Numbered from the stretch's first letter, positions 17,252 to 27,557 are shown. The stretch: 64,000 bases of DNA from Alphaproteobacteria bacterium (GCA_030427405.1 JAUHXK010000004.1:224788-288787); one strand, 5' to 3'. The notes: generated from the sequence alone by a model not told the origin. Made by a program: numbers and translations.

Positions 17252-18301
17252 TCAGGCCACCCTTTTGCCGTCTTGGCCGAAATACCGGCAATGCGCCGGG
17301 TTCATGTAGAAACTGTGATCCTCACCAACCTGATAGGGATGCACACCCGCCGCCAGCGAAACCCACGCATCTTCGCCGTGCTGAAAATGCGCGCTGGAGT
17401 CCGAGCCCGAAAGCTCGGTCACGATCACGCGGCCGGTCAGTTCGACATCCGCGTCCGAGCTGCGGAAGGGGGTTACCCGGTGCGGCCGGACGGCGACCGT
17501 GTAGTCCCCATCGGACAGGTCAGAAACCGCCCACCCGCCGCCACCGGCCAGTTGCGCCTGTGCGCCGGATACGGTGATACGGGCCAGATTGATCGGCGGG
17601 TCCGAAAAGACACGCGCAGCGGCGATGTTTTCGGGGTTTCGATAGATATCGGCGGTCGGCCCGAACTGGGTGACGCGGCCATCTTCCATAAGGGCGGTAT
17701 GGCCACCTAGCAGCAGCGCCTCTTCGGGTTCCGAGGTCGCATAGACCACCACGGCGCCGCGTCCTGCAAACAGGTCAGGCAGCTGTTCGCGCAATTCCTC
17801 GCGCAGCTTGTAATCCAGATTTGCCAGCGGCTCATCCAAGAAGACGGCGCGGCTTTCTTTCGCAATCGCACGCGCCAAGGCGGTGCGTTGTTGTTGCCCC
17901 CCCGACAGCTCGTGCGGGCGGCGATGCAGCATCGGGCGCAGTTGCAGCAGGTCGGCAGCCTCTTCCACGCGGCCTTCAATCTCGGACTTTGCCATGCCGG
18001 CCACCCGCAGGGGCGAGGCGATGTTGTCGAAAACGCTCATATGAGGGTAGTTCACGAAGAACTGGTGGACCAGGCTGATCTGCCGCTTTTGCGTGTTCAG
18101 CTTTGTGACATCCTGCCCATCCATGAAGACCTTTCCCGAGGCAATTGGGTCCAGCCCGGCCATCATCTTGATCAAAGAGGTCTTGCCCGATCCGGTCGCG
18201 CCCAGCAGGACGTTGAAATGGCCGGTCTTCAGGGTCAGGGTTGTTGGTTTGATATGGATGACATTGCCGACCCGTTTGGTCGTGTCTTGTAGTTCGATCA
18301 T
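17252..18301 (-). CDS. glpS: Glycerol-type ABC importer ATPase lacking the switch histidine
   Basis: A 349-aa MalK-like ATPase from ATG 18301 (MIELQDTTKRVG); in-frame codons up to 18421 run back through a hairpin and are rejected. Walker A is GATGSGKTS, the signature LSGGQQQR is intact, Walker B is AVFLDEP and the D-loop is LANLD. The switch segment reads YATSEPEEAL where active family members have VTHDQ-EA, so the His is replaced by Ser. These defects complement those in GlpT. The C-terminal region has the usual RPHR regulatory element. Confidence 0.88.
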   Translation of the reverse strand: MIELQDTTKRVGNVIHIKPTTLTLKTGHFNVLLGATGSGKTSLIKMMAGLDPIASGKVFMDGQDVTKLNTQKRQISLVHQFFVNYPHMSVFDNIASPLRVAGMAKSEIEGRVEEAADLLQLRPMLHRRPHELSGGQQQRTALARAIAKESRAVFLDEPLANLDYKLREELREQLPDLFAGRGAVVVYATSEPEEALLLGGHTALMEDGRVTQFGPTADIYRNPENIAAARVFSDPPINLARITVSGAQAQLAGGGGWAVSDLSDGDYTVAVRPHRVTPFRSSDADVELTGRVIVTELSGSDSSAHFQHGEDAWVSLAAGVHPYQVGEDHSFYMNPAHCRYFGQDGKRVA

Positions 18302-18352
18302 GTCCGTGGGTTCCGATCCCGCAGCGCATCGCGCCGTAACTGTCTTGCGGTT

Positions 18353-18376
18353 GGGGGCGCCGCAATCGGCGCCCCC
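18353..18376 (-). terminator. Intercistronic hairpin between glpV and glpS
   Basis: A perfect 9-bp stem (GGGGGCGCC / GGCGCCCCC) with a GCAATC loop lies 10 bases after the glpV stop. No U-run follows. Its GGGGGCGC / GCGCCCCC core is identical to that of the smoE-smoF hairpin. Likely role: stabilise the binding-protein mRNA and lower downstream expression. Confidence 0.72.
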
Positions 18377-18386
18377 GGTTTTGTGC

Positions 18387-20126
<1,740 letters not shown>

Positions 20127-20455
20127 CTGTCTCCTCCCAAAGATTATGGTTATCCGGTGCAAACCGAATGGCGATCAGCATCCGCGATTTTCCGCACGCC
20201 TGTCAAACTAAATTTTTAGTAAATGGCTTCGCAACCGGCCACGCGACCAGTCGACTTCCCCGGCGGAAAATTCGTGCTTCGTTGTAAGCCCGTTTCAACA
20301 TTGGGAAAAACGCCGCAGGAAAGTTCCAGGTTGACGTTCCGATGAACGGCGGTCCCGGTCCCCGGTCCAACAGCCAGAAAGCCCCGGCGTTACGCTCCGC
20401 AGGGCCAAACCCATCATTCAGGGGGGGGGTGATACCGCAGCGCAGATTGGAAAAA
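20127..20455. other. glpV upstream region
   Basis: These 329 bases between glpV and the tRNA-Glu genes hold the glpV leader and promoter region on the minus strand and, further out, a run of nine G at 20421-20429. No gene is supported. Confidence 0.5.
20201..20220 (-). promoter_or_regulatory. glpV -35 element with adjoining palindrome
   Basis: On the minus strand a consensus TTGACA (20206-20201) directly follows the palindrome ACTAAA-AA-TTTAGT (20220-20207). The -10 is weak. The palindrome is a candidate operator for an unidentified regulator of glycerol uptake; no regulator gene lies beside the operon. Confidence 0.5.
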
Positions 20456-20530
20456 TGGTAGCCCGTAGGGGAATCGAACCCCTCTTTCCAGGTTGAAAAC
20501 CTGGCGTCCTAACCGATAGACGAACGGGCC
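20456..20530 (-). tRNA. tRNA-Glu (anticodon TTC), downstream copy
   Basis: A complete cloverleaf reads on the minus strand: acceptor GGCCCGT / ACGGGCT, anticodon loop TTTTCAA between CCAGG and CCTGG, T-arm GGGGTTCGATTCCCC, and an encoded CCA end. It is identical to the copy at 20557-20631. Confidence 0.97.
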
Positions 20531-20556
20531 ACGCTGTGCCTCAGCCAAGTCAAGAA

Positions 20557-20631
20557 TGGTAGCCCGTAGGGGAATCGAACCCCTCTTTCCAGGTTGAAAA
20601 CCTGGCGTCCTAACCGATAGACGAACGGGCC
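20557..20631 (-). tRNA. tRNA-Glu (anticodon TTC), upstream copy
   Basis: A second, identical 75-nt tRNA-Glu with encoded CCA, separated from the first by 26 bases. The pair arises from a 101-bp tandem duplication that also includes a few flanking bases (CAGCGT on the 5' side of both). Confidence 0.97.
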
Positions 20632-20740
20632 ACGCTGGCTTGTGGAGGGCCTTTTACGGATTACACCGATGCCCCGCAAGCCGAAAAGTGCAGCGACGGA
20701 AAGTTTTTTTGCCGGGCCAGAAAAGGGTTTGAGGCATCGC

Positions 20741-22483
20741 TCAACCTGCGCTGGCCGCATCCTCCAGACGCAACTGTACGCTTTGCCGTCCACCCCAGGA
20801 ATTGACTTCCAACCGTCCGGCGAAATGGAACCGCGCGCCCCCGTGATTGCTGAGCTTTTCGCCCATGGGCCCGTCAAAGGCGCCAAAGGCGATTGCGTCC
20901 AGACCACCACCCATCCCGTCCGACAGGGACAGCTTCAGATGGGTTTCGCCGACCCGCTTGGCAAACCGCACCTGCAGGTCGGGAAAAGCGTATCGCGGGG
21001 CAGGGGCACCGGCCCCGAACGGCCCTGCCTGTTCGATCTGTTCGATCAGATCGACAGAGGCCGCCCCCGGCATCAACGCGCCGTCCAGCTTCAGGTCGGC
21101 AGGACCCGCCTGACCGGCGCCCTGCTTGGCCAACAGGTCCGACAATCGCGCCATGGCGGGCTCAAGCTGATCGCGCATAACGGTCAGGCCCGCCGCCATC
21201 TTGTGACCGCCCCCACGGAGCAACAACCCCTCGGACGCAAGCCGCTGGATTGACGCGCCAAGGTCAATACCGGGAACAGACCGGCCTGACCCCTTGCCCT
21301 CGTCTCCGTCAAACCCGATGACAATGGCAGGCCGGTTCGCGGCATCCTTCAAACGCGAGGCTACGATCCCGACGACGCCCGGGTGCCAGCCATCATGCGC
21401 GGCCCAGACCAGCGGCGCGTCAAGCCCGCGCTCTTCGGCCTGATCAAGGGCGGCTGCCCGGACCGTGTTCTCGATTTCGCGGCGCTCGGCGTTCAACTCG
21501 TTCAGGCGCTGGGCCAGCGGTTCGGCCTCGGTCAGCGTTTCACTGCACAACAGTCGGGCGCCCAGATCCGCCTGGCCGATCCGACCCCCGGCATTCACAC
21601 GCGGGCCCAGCAGAAACCCCAGATGGTAACTGGTCGGCGCGGTATCCATCCGGGCAACATCGGACAGGGCCACAAGACCGGGCCGCTGCCGCCCCGCCAT
21701 CACCTTCAGCCCCTGTCTGACCAGCGCCCGGTTCGCTTCGATCAACGGGGCAACATCGGCAACCGTGGCCAGCGCGACCAGGTCCAGAAACGGGATCAGG
21801 TCGGGTCCGCTCGCGCCATTTTCGCGCAACTGTCGTCCGGCTTCGACCAGCATCAGAAACACCACCCCGGCGGCGCACAAATAGCCAAGATCACCGCTTT
21901 CGTCCTGCCGGTTCGGATTGACCACCGCCACGCATTCCGGCAGCGTTTCACCGCCAAGGTGGTGGTCCAGAACAATAACATCCGCCCTGCGCGCTGCCGC
22001 GATCGGCTCATGGCTCAAGGTCCCACAATCGACGCAGATGATCAGATCATGGGCGTCGGCAAGCTGCTCCATGGCGGGTACATTGGGGCCGTACCCCTCG
22101 TCTATCCGGTCAGGTACATACAACGTGGCATGCAACCCCATTTGCCGTAGCCACACCAGCAACAACGCGGCCGAACTGCCGCCATCGACATCATAATCGG
22201 CAAAAACCGCGATCCGCTGCCGGGCCTTCACAGCCTGCAAAAAGCGGGCGGCGGCCTTTTCCATATCCAACAATGCGCGCGGATCAGGCAGCAATTCCTT
22301 CAGCTTGGGGTCCAGAAATCCGCGTGCTTCCATTGCTGGGACGCCCCTTCGGGCAAGAACCTGGCAAACCGCGCGCGGAAGATCAGCCTGCTGGACCAGC
22401 ACTTCGGTGGCCCGCTCCACGTCCGCCCCAGGCCCAACCCAGCGTCGGCCCGTCAACGATTGCTCTACGCCCAGAAAACTCAC
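20741..22483 (-). CDS. recJ: Single-stranded-DNA-specific 5'-3' exonuclease RecJ
   Basis: A 580-aa DHH-family exonuclease for recombination and mismatch repair. Motifs in order: FADYDVDGGSSAAL (I), VDCG (II), VLDHHLGG (III, the DHH), RVNAGGRIG (IV) and the DHHA1 motif GGGHKMAAG, then the OB-fold region. The start chosen is GTG 22483 (VSFLGVEQSL), with GGAGG 5 bases upstream; a TTG at 22501 is the alternative. It lies downstream of glpX and hom on the same strand, a common roseobacter order. Confidence 0.95.
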   Translation of the reverse strand: MSFLGVEQSLTGRRWVGPGADVERATEVLVQQADLPRAVCQVLARRGVPAMEARGFLDPKLKELLPDPRALLDMEKAAARFLQAVKARQRIAVFADYDVDGGSSAALLLVWLRQMGLHATLYVPDRIDEGYGPNVPAMEQLADAHDLIICVDCGTLSHEPIAAARRADVIVLDHHLGGETLPECVAVVNPNRQDESGDLGYLCAAGVVFLMLVEAGRQLRENGASGPDLIPFLDLVALATVADVAPLIEANRALVRQGLKVMAGRQRPGLVALSDVARMDTAPTSYHLGFLLGPRVNAGGRIGQADLGARLLCSETLTEAEPLAQRLNELNAERREIENTVRAAALDQAEERGLDAPLVWAAHDGWHPGVVGIVASRLKDAANRPAIVIGFDGDEGKGSGRSVPGIDLGASIQRLASEGLLLRGGGHKMAAGLTVMRDQLEPAMARLSDLLAKQGAGQAGPADLKLDGALMPGAASVDLIEQIEQAGPFGAGAPAPRYAFPDLQVRFAKRVGETHLKLSLSDGMGGGLDAIAFGAFDGPMGEKLSNHGGARFHFAGRLEVNSWGGRQSVQLRLEDAASAG

Positions 22484-22573
22484 ATGCGCCTCCAAAACCA
22501 AGGCCGGACCTGTGCGGGCCCGGCCTTTTCATCTTTTCAAAAATACTCCCGTCGGAGGCAACGGCGCAAGCCG

Positions 22574-23557
22574 TTACGCATCCAGGTGCGGCCACATCGG
22601 GGTGCGGTAAGACATGCGTCGCACCGATCCGGTTTTCGACCGCATCAGCAAAGTCGTGGTTTCAACCCAACCCGGTTCGCGCTTGATCCGCGGCAGTAGC
22701 GATCCGCCGGTGACACCCGTTGCGGCAAAGATTACGTCAGCGGTGACCATTTCGTCACGGCCATAAACCCGGTCCAGGTCCGTGATGCCCGCTTTGGCGG
22801 CCCGGCCGCGCTCATCGTCATTGCGAAACAGCAGGCGGCCAAAAATCTGCCCGCCCATGCATTTCAGCGCGGCTGCGGCCAGCACGCCCTCGGGCGCACC
22901 GCCCTGGCCCATATACATGTCGATGCCGGTCACGTTGCTTTCGGCACAATGCATGACACCGGCAACATCGCCATCGGTGATCAGGCGGATCGACGCGCCG
23001 GTTTCGCGGACTTCCGCGATCATCGCCTCGTGCCGCGGGCGTTCCAGAATGCAGACGGTAATGTCAGCTGGCTCGCACCCCTTTGCCTTGGCCAAGGCCT
23101 CGACCCGTTCGCGCGGGCTCATATCCAGGGTCACGACGCCTTCGGGGTATCCCGGCCCGATGGCCAGCTTGTCCATATAGACATCCGGCGCATGCAGCAT
23201 TGACCCGCGCGGACCCATGGCGATAACCGTCAGCGCGTTGGGCATGTCCTTGGCGGTCAGGGTGGTCCCTTCCAGGGGGTCCAGCGCAATATCCACGCCG
23301 GGGCCATCTCCGGTCCCGACCTCTTCACCGATGAACAGCATCGGCGCCTCGTCCCGTTCGCCTTCGCCGATGACGACAACACCGGCGATATCCAGCAGGT
23401 TCAATTGCTCGCGCATTGCGTTCACGGCAGCCTGATCTGCGGCCTTTTCATCGCCCCGCCCAACCAGGGAGGCAGATGCCAGCGCAGCCTGTTCTGCAAC
23501 CCGTGCGAGACCCAGTGACAGCAAACGGTCGTTGAAATCGGTTTTGGCAGCGTTCAT
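22574..23557 (-). CDS. glpX: Fructose-1,6-bisphosphatase, class II
   Basis: A 327-aa GlpX-type phosphatase of gluconeogenesis, starting at ATG 23557 (MNAAKTDFNDR). It shows the family blocks GEGERDEAPML (metal site), DPLEGTTL (the DPxxGT phosphatase motif) and CPGYPEG-like GPGYPEGVVTLD, and ends IKREPGWVETTTLLMRSKTGSVRR. It removes the 1-phosphate from fructose-1,6-bisphosphate, which fits growth on glycerol and other non-sugar substrates. It is located 71 bases after hom. Confidence 0.95.
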   Translation of the reverse strand: MNAAKTDFNDRLLSLGLARVAEQAALASASLVGRGDEKAADQAAVNAMREQLNLLDIAGVVVIGEGERDEAPMLFIGEEVGTGDGPGVDIALDPLEGTTLTAKDMPNALTVIAMGPRGSMLHAPDVYMDKLAIGPGYPEGVVTLDMSPRERVEALAKAKGCEPADITVCILERPRHEAMIAEVRETGASIRLITDGDVAGVMHCAESNVTGIDMYMGQGGAPEGVLAAAALKCMGGQIFGRLLFRNDDERGRAAKAGITDLDRVYGRDEMVTADVIFAATGVTGGSLLPRIKREPGWVETTTLLMRSKTGSVRRMSYRTPMWPHLDA

Positions 23558-23628
23558 GCTAAGTATTCCTTTGGTCAGCAAAGACGTTAAGACCGCAATA
23601 GCCTGCCCGGGGTGCAGGCCGCAAGGGT

Positions 23629-24915
23629 TCAGACCTGTTCAATCCGCAGCGCGACGGGATCATCAGCCACAACATCGGTAGCATTCAGACCGTTCAGCGC
23701 ATGGTCCAGCGTGGTGCGCGTTGTCTTGTGGGTCACGATCAGCACGGGCGCCGTGCTTTCGGAATGGGCGTATTGGCGCATCCGGTCGATTGATACGCCC
23801 GCATCGCCAAGCACAGCGGCAACCTTGGCCAAAGCTCCGGGCTTGTCCAGCAGCGCCAGCCGCAGGTAGTAGGGCGCTGGCAACCCGGTGCGGGCAGGGG
23901 CCGCATCCTTCAGCGAAACAGCCGGCCGGCCAAAGGTCGGGATAAGCAGACCGCGGGCCAGATCGCATATATCGCCCAACACAGCGCTTGCCGTCGGGCC
24001 CTCACCGGCCCCTGGACCGCGCAGGACAATCTGCTCGACCGCATCGCCTTCGATCACAACCATGTTCGTGCCGCCTTCAAGCTGCCCCAACGGCGAGTCG
24101 CTGGGGACCAGGCAGGGCTGCATACGCTGTTCCAACCCACGTGGCGTGCGCTGGGCCACGCCCAGCAACTTGATCCGATAGCCCATATCGGCGGCCTGGT
24201 GGATATCTTCCAGGCTGATCTGCTGAATGCCCTCAATTTCGATACCATCGAAATTTGGCTTGGTTCCAAACGCGATCGACGACAAAAGGGCCAGTTTATG
24301 CGCGGCATCTATCCCGCCGACGTCCAGATTGGGGTCCGCTTCCAGATACCCCAGTTCGGCACATTCTTCGAACAGGGCGTTATATCCCAGTTCCTGCGAC
24401 TGCATCCGGGTCAGGATATAGTTGCAGGTTCCGTTCATCACGCCCATGACACGGGTGATTTCGTTTCCGGCCAACCCCTCGGTCAGGGATTTGATCACCG
24501 GGATCCCCCCGGCGACGGCGGCTTCGAACCGGATCGCGCGGCCTGCGGCCTCGGCCTGTTCGGCCAGGGCCTGACCGTGAATGGCCAACAGGGCCTTGTT
24601 CGCGGTTACCACATCCTTGCCGCTGGCCAAGGCGGCCTCGACCGAAGCTTTTGCGGGGCCGTTTTCCCCGCCCATCAGTTCGACGAACACATCGATGTCA
24701 TCGCGTTTCGCCAATGCGACCGGGTCGGTTTCCCACTGGTAATCCTTAAGGGAAACGCCGCGATCCTTTTCGGGGCTCCGGGCTGAAACAGCGACGATTT
24801 CGATCGGGCGGCCGGTGCGATCCCGCAGCAGATCCGCATGGCGACGAATGATCTTGACGACACCCACCCCGACGGTTCCCAAGCCAGCAATTCCAAGCCG
24901 CAGCGCCTGTGTCAT
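23629..24915 (-). CDS. hom: Homoserine dehydrogenase
   Basis: A 428-aa enzyme that reduces aspartate semialdehyde to homoserine for threonine, methionine and isoleucine synthesis. The start is ATG 24915 (MTQALRLGIAGLG). It has the N-terminal NAD(P) motif GLGTVGVGV, an AVAGGIPVIK catalytic-core segment, the NGTCNYILTRM motif with the conserved substrate-binding region, and a C-terminal ACT domain (YYLRLALLDKPGALAKVAAVLGDAGVSI), probably for feedback by threonine. Length is normal. Confidence 0.95.
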   Translation of the reverse strand: MTQALRLGIAGLGTVGVGVVKIIRRHADLLRDRTGRPIEIVAVSARSPEKDRGVSLKDYQWETDPVALAKRDDIDVFVELMGGENGPAKASVEAALASGKDVVTANKALLAIHGQALAEQAEAAGRAIRFEAAVAGGIPVIKSLTEGLAGNEITRVMGVMNGTCNYILTRMQSQELGYNALFEECAELGYLEADPNLDVGGIDAAHKLALLSSIAFGTKPNFDGIEIEGIQQISLEDIHQAADMGYRIKLLGVAQRTPRGLEQRMQPCLVPSDSPLGQLEGGTNMVVIEGDAVEQIVLRGPGAGEGPTASAVLGDICDLARGLLIPTFGRPAVSLKDAAPARTGLPAPYYLRLALLDKPGALAKVAAVLGDAGVSIDRMRQYAHSESTAPVLIVTHKTTRTTLDHALNGLNATDVVADDPVALRIEQV

Positions 24916-25052
24916 TCCGGTGGTCCTTTCCGCTCGATATGCTGTTTTTCGGACGACTTGCCCGTTGCTGGCTGCCTTAACGGGTTCGGGCCAGCGGTGC
25001 AATCCGAACCGACCCCCGGCGGCCTCAAAGCTTTCCGGAGGGGCGGCTTTGC

Positions 25053-25301
25053 TTAATTCGCAGATGCGTTTTGCAAGTCCTGCGCCTTTTTGGCCAGGGC
25101 TTCGCTTCGGGCGGTCAGTTCTTCTTCTACGGCGGCGGCCTCGGCCTCGGGGTCGGCGGGGGTTCCGAGGGCCTGTTGCAACGGGATCAGCTTGGGGTAG
25201 GGGGCATTGCGCACCGCTTGCGCCTCGCTGCCTTCAAGCTCGGGGATGTCCGCGCAGCCCGCACAGACAAGCATCACTACCAATGGGGTCAAAACCTTCA
25301 T
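25053..25301 (-). CDS. Small lipoprotein
   Basis: An 82-aa protein with a lipoprotein signal peptide (MKVLTPLVVMLVCAGC, lipidation Cys at 16) and a short mature part with an acidic/Ala-rich helix (EAEAAAVEEELTARSEALAKKAQDL) likely to form a coiled coil. No named family is recognised. It is divergent from the TetR-type gene and shares its upstream region, so the palindrome at 25373 may affect both. Confidence 0.75.
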   Translation of the reverse strand: MKVLTPLVVMLVCAGCADIPELEGSEAQAVRNAPYPKLIPLQQALGTPADPEAEAAAVEEELTARSEALAKKAQDLQNASAN

Positions 25302-25372
25302 GCCGAACCTTCCGCAAGCGCGTGTCCTTGGTGATGCACGTTTTGGTGGTTCTGTTCAAGCGGGCTTCTATC

Positions 25373-25386
25373 TGAACATTTGTTCA
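25373..25386. promoter_or_regulatory. Palindromic operator in front of TetR gene
   Basis: TGAACA-TT-TGTTCA is a perfect 6+6 inverted repeat ending 14 bases before the TetR start, with one more TGTTCA half-site at 25353-25358. It is a likely autoregulatory site. Confidence 0.65.
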
Positions 25387-25400
25387 TATACGGTTGCCTC

Positions 25401-25988
25401 ATGGCACGAACACAAGGCTCACATTCAGACATCACCGGCCCGCGTATTCGCAAGGCGGCGCTCAGCCTGTTTGCGCGCCACGGCTATGCGGCGGTTTCGA
25501 TGCGCCAGATCGCGGCCGAAGTCGGCGTGCAGGCCGGGGCGTTGTACAACTACACCCCCGACAAGCAAAGCCTTCTGTACCGCCTAATGCGCGATCACAT
25601 GCACGAATTGCTTTCAGCCTATGACGAGGTCGAGGCAGGGTCTGACCCGGCTGAAGATCTGCGCAAGTTTGTGGGGTTTCACATCCGGTTCAACCTACAG
25701 CGCCCGGACGAGGTATTCATCGCCTATATGGAGTTGCGCAACCTGTCGTCTGAGTATTTCGCAGAGATCGAAACCCTTCGGCGACGCTATGAAGACCAGC
25801 TAGAGAGCATTTTGCGCGAAGGTCAGCGCGTGGGGCAGTTTTCGGTTGCCGATACAAAAATCGCCACCCTGGCAGTCATCGCGATGTTGAACGGGGTTCT
25901 GACGTGGTACCGCGCACAGGGGCGGCTGTCGCTGGATCAGGTCGAACAGGTTTATTGGGATATGGTGCGCAAGGCGGTCGCCATCTGA
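25401..25988 (+). CDS. TetR-family transcriptional regulator
   Basis: A 195-aa regulator starting at ATG 25401 (MARTQGSHSDITG); an in-frame upstream codon at 25380 lies inside the palindrome. The helix-turn-helix is in RIRKAALSLFARHGYAAVSMRQIAAEVGVQAGALYNY (about residues 16-52). The C-terminal domain resembles regulators of fatty-acid or acyl-CoA metabolism, including an EVFIAYMELRNLS helix, but the ligand is unknown. A palindrome just upstream suggests self-control. Confidence 0.87.
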   Translation: MARTQGSHSDITGPRIRKAALSLFARHGYAAVSMRQIAAEVGVQAGALYNYTPDKQSLLYRLMRDHMHELLSAYDEVEAGSDPAEDLRKFVGFHIRFNLQRPDEVFIAYMELRNLSSEYFAEIETLRRRYEDQLESILREGQRVGQFSVADTKIATLAVIAMLNGVLTWYRAQGRLSLDQVEQVYWDMVRKAVAI

Positions 25989-26024
25989 CGCCACCGCCCC
26001 CGCCAAACAGCCCGCACCGGTGAA

Positions 26025-26936
26025 TCAGTGCGCGGGCTGGATGAACGTTCCGTTCCGCAACTCGCGAAACGCCTGTTCAAGCTCGGACCGGGTGTTCATC
26101 ACGATCGGCCCATGCCATGCCACCGGCTCGTCAATGGGCGCACCAGAGATCATCAGGAACCGCACGCCCTCGGGCCCGGCCTGGACCTTGATCTCGTCGC
26201 CAGAGCCAAAGCGCACCAGCGTCCGGTTGCCGGACATGTCGCGGATGTTGACCTCTTGCCCGCGTACCTCTTTCTCCAGCAGCACGCCCGTGGGCTGTGA
26301 TGCGTCGACAAAAGCGGCCTGGCCTTCGAACACATAGGCAAAGGCGCGGCGATACGTGTCGATGCCAAAGCTGCGGGTGATACCGGGCGGAATCGAGATA
26401 TCCAGGTATTGCGGGTCGGCTGCGATCCCATCCACGGGGCCGGTGCGCCCCCAGAACGACCCAACGATGACACGCACCTTTGTACCGTCATCATCAATGA
26501 TCTCGGGTATATCGGCGCTCAGGACGTCCTGGTAACGCGGGGCGGTCATCTTCTGGTCCGCTGGCAGGTTGCCCCACAACTGGAACCCATGCATTTGACC
26601 GCTTGGGCTGCCCTTGGGCATTTCCTGGTGCAGAATGCCTGACCCGGCCGTCATCCATTGTACGTCCCCTGCGCCCAGCGTTCCGGTGTTGCCCAACGAG
26701 TCGCTGTGTTCGACCGTACCCGACAAGACATAGGTGATGGTTTCGATCCCCCTGTGCGGGTGCCAGGGGAACCCGGCCTGAAAATCCTGCGGCCGGTCGT
26801 TCCGAAAATCGTCGAACAGCAGAAACGGGTCCAGCTCTGTCGGATCCTGAAAACCGAACGCCCGGTGCAATTTCACTCCGGCACCTTCGATGGCGGGAAC
26901 GGCCTGTCGTGTTTCTAGGGTTGGTCTGATGGACAT
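26025..26936 (-). CDS. Pirin family protein
   Basis: A 303-aa two-cupin pirin. The start is ATG 26936 (MSIRPTLETRQAVPA), with AGGAGG 7 bases before it. The metal-binding cupin motif is FPWHPHRGIETITYVLSG, followed by GDVQWMTAGSGILHQEMP, giving the His/His/His/Glu set of pirins. The C-terminal cupin ends GAPIDEPVAWHGPIVMNTRSELEQAF. Bacterial pirins include quercetinase-like enzymes and metabolic regulators; the specific role here is unknown. It is convergent with the TetR gene. Confidence 0.92.
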   Translation of the reverse strand: MSIRPTLETRQAVPAIEGAGVKLHRAFGFQDPTELDPFLLFDDFRNDRPQDFQAGFPWHPHRGIETITYVLSGTVEHSDSLGNTGTLGAGDVQWMTAGSGILHQEMPKGSPSGQMHGFQLWGNLPADQKMTAPRYQDVLSADIPEIIDDDGTKVRVIVGSFWGRTGPVDGIAADPQYLDISIPPGITRSFGIDTYRRAFAYVFEGQAAFVDASQPTGVLLEKEVRGQEVNIRDMSGNRTLVRFGSGDEIKVQAGPEGVRFLMISGAPIDEPVAWHGPIVMNTRSELEQAFRELRNGTFIQPAH

Positions 26937-27086
26937 ATTGGCCTCCTGGCTTTGTGAGCCCAATCTAGGGGGCTTGCGAAATCGGTCAATTTGCGTCTGA
27001 GCACGATTAGTGTGCGGTGGTTGTCAGGGCCTGTTGTTTCCGGCCGAATAGGGGTAATGGGAGGCCGTTGAAACGGGGAGATACTC

Positions 27087-27557
27087 ATGCAGGACGAAGT
27101 GCTGGCGGTTGTCGTGGCCTCACCGCTCCGGCGCGCCATCGGGGTGGCGATGCTGGTCGCGATCGGGGTGATCGTGGTTTACGTTGCGATGGCGACGCCG
27201 CCTGCCTTGGGGTGGCAACTGTTTCTTATGGTGGTAGGCGCAGGGGCGCTGTGGTTGTCCTATCGTGTGTGGAACGCCACCGCCGACAGCATCGAACTGA
27301 CCCGGACATCCCTGCGCACCGGCTCTGGTCAGATGATCGCCGAGGTCGCCGAAATCGAGGCGGTCGACCGCGGTGTCTTTGCGTTCAAGCCGTCAAACGG
27401 CTTTTTGATCCGCACCCGTGCCAGGACCGGAAACGCCTGGGCGCCCGGCCTGTGGTGGCGCCTGGGGCGCAGGATAGGGGTCGGCGGCATGACAGCCGCC
27501 GGTCAGACCAAGTTCATGTCTGAAATGTTGTCCGCGTTGCTTGCCGAGCGACAGTAA
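27087..27557 (+). CDS. Small two-span membrane protein
   Basis: A 156-aa protein with two adjacent hydrophobic segments (about residues 16-35 and 42-58) and a cytoplasmic C-terminal domain made mostly of short strands (SIELTRTSLRTGSGQ, IEAVDRGVFAFKPSNGF), resembling bacterial PH-like domains. Function is unknown. It has a weak GGGGAG upstream and is convergent with the TadE-like genes, ending only 3 bases from the last of them. Confidence 0.68.
   Translation: MQDEVLAVVVASPLRRAIGVAMLVAIGVIVVYVAMATPPALGWQLFLMVVGAGALWLSYRVWNATADSIELTRTSLRTGSGQMIAEVAEIEAVDRGVFAFKPSNGFLIRTRARTGNAWAPGLWWRLGRRIGVGGMTAAGQTKFMSEMLSALLAERQ

Noticed and set aside
20421..20429. Run of nine G as a possible phase-variable tract
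   Set aside because: It lies outside coding sequence and well away from the likely glpV -35/-10 region, so slippage has no evident effect.
20456..20631. Repeated 75-base unit that could suggest a repeat array
   Set aside because: It is two tRNA-Glu genes, not a CRISPR-type array. Only two units, with full cloverleaf folding.
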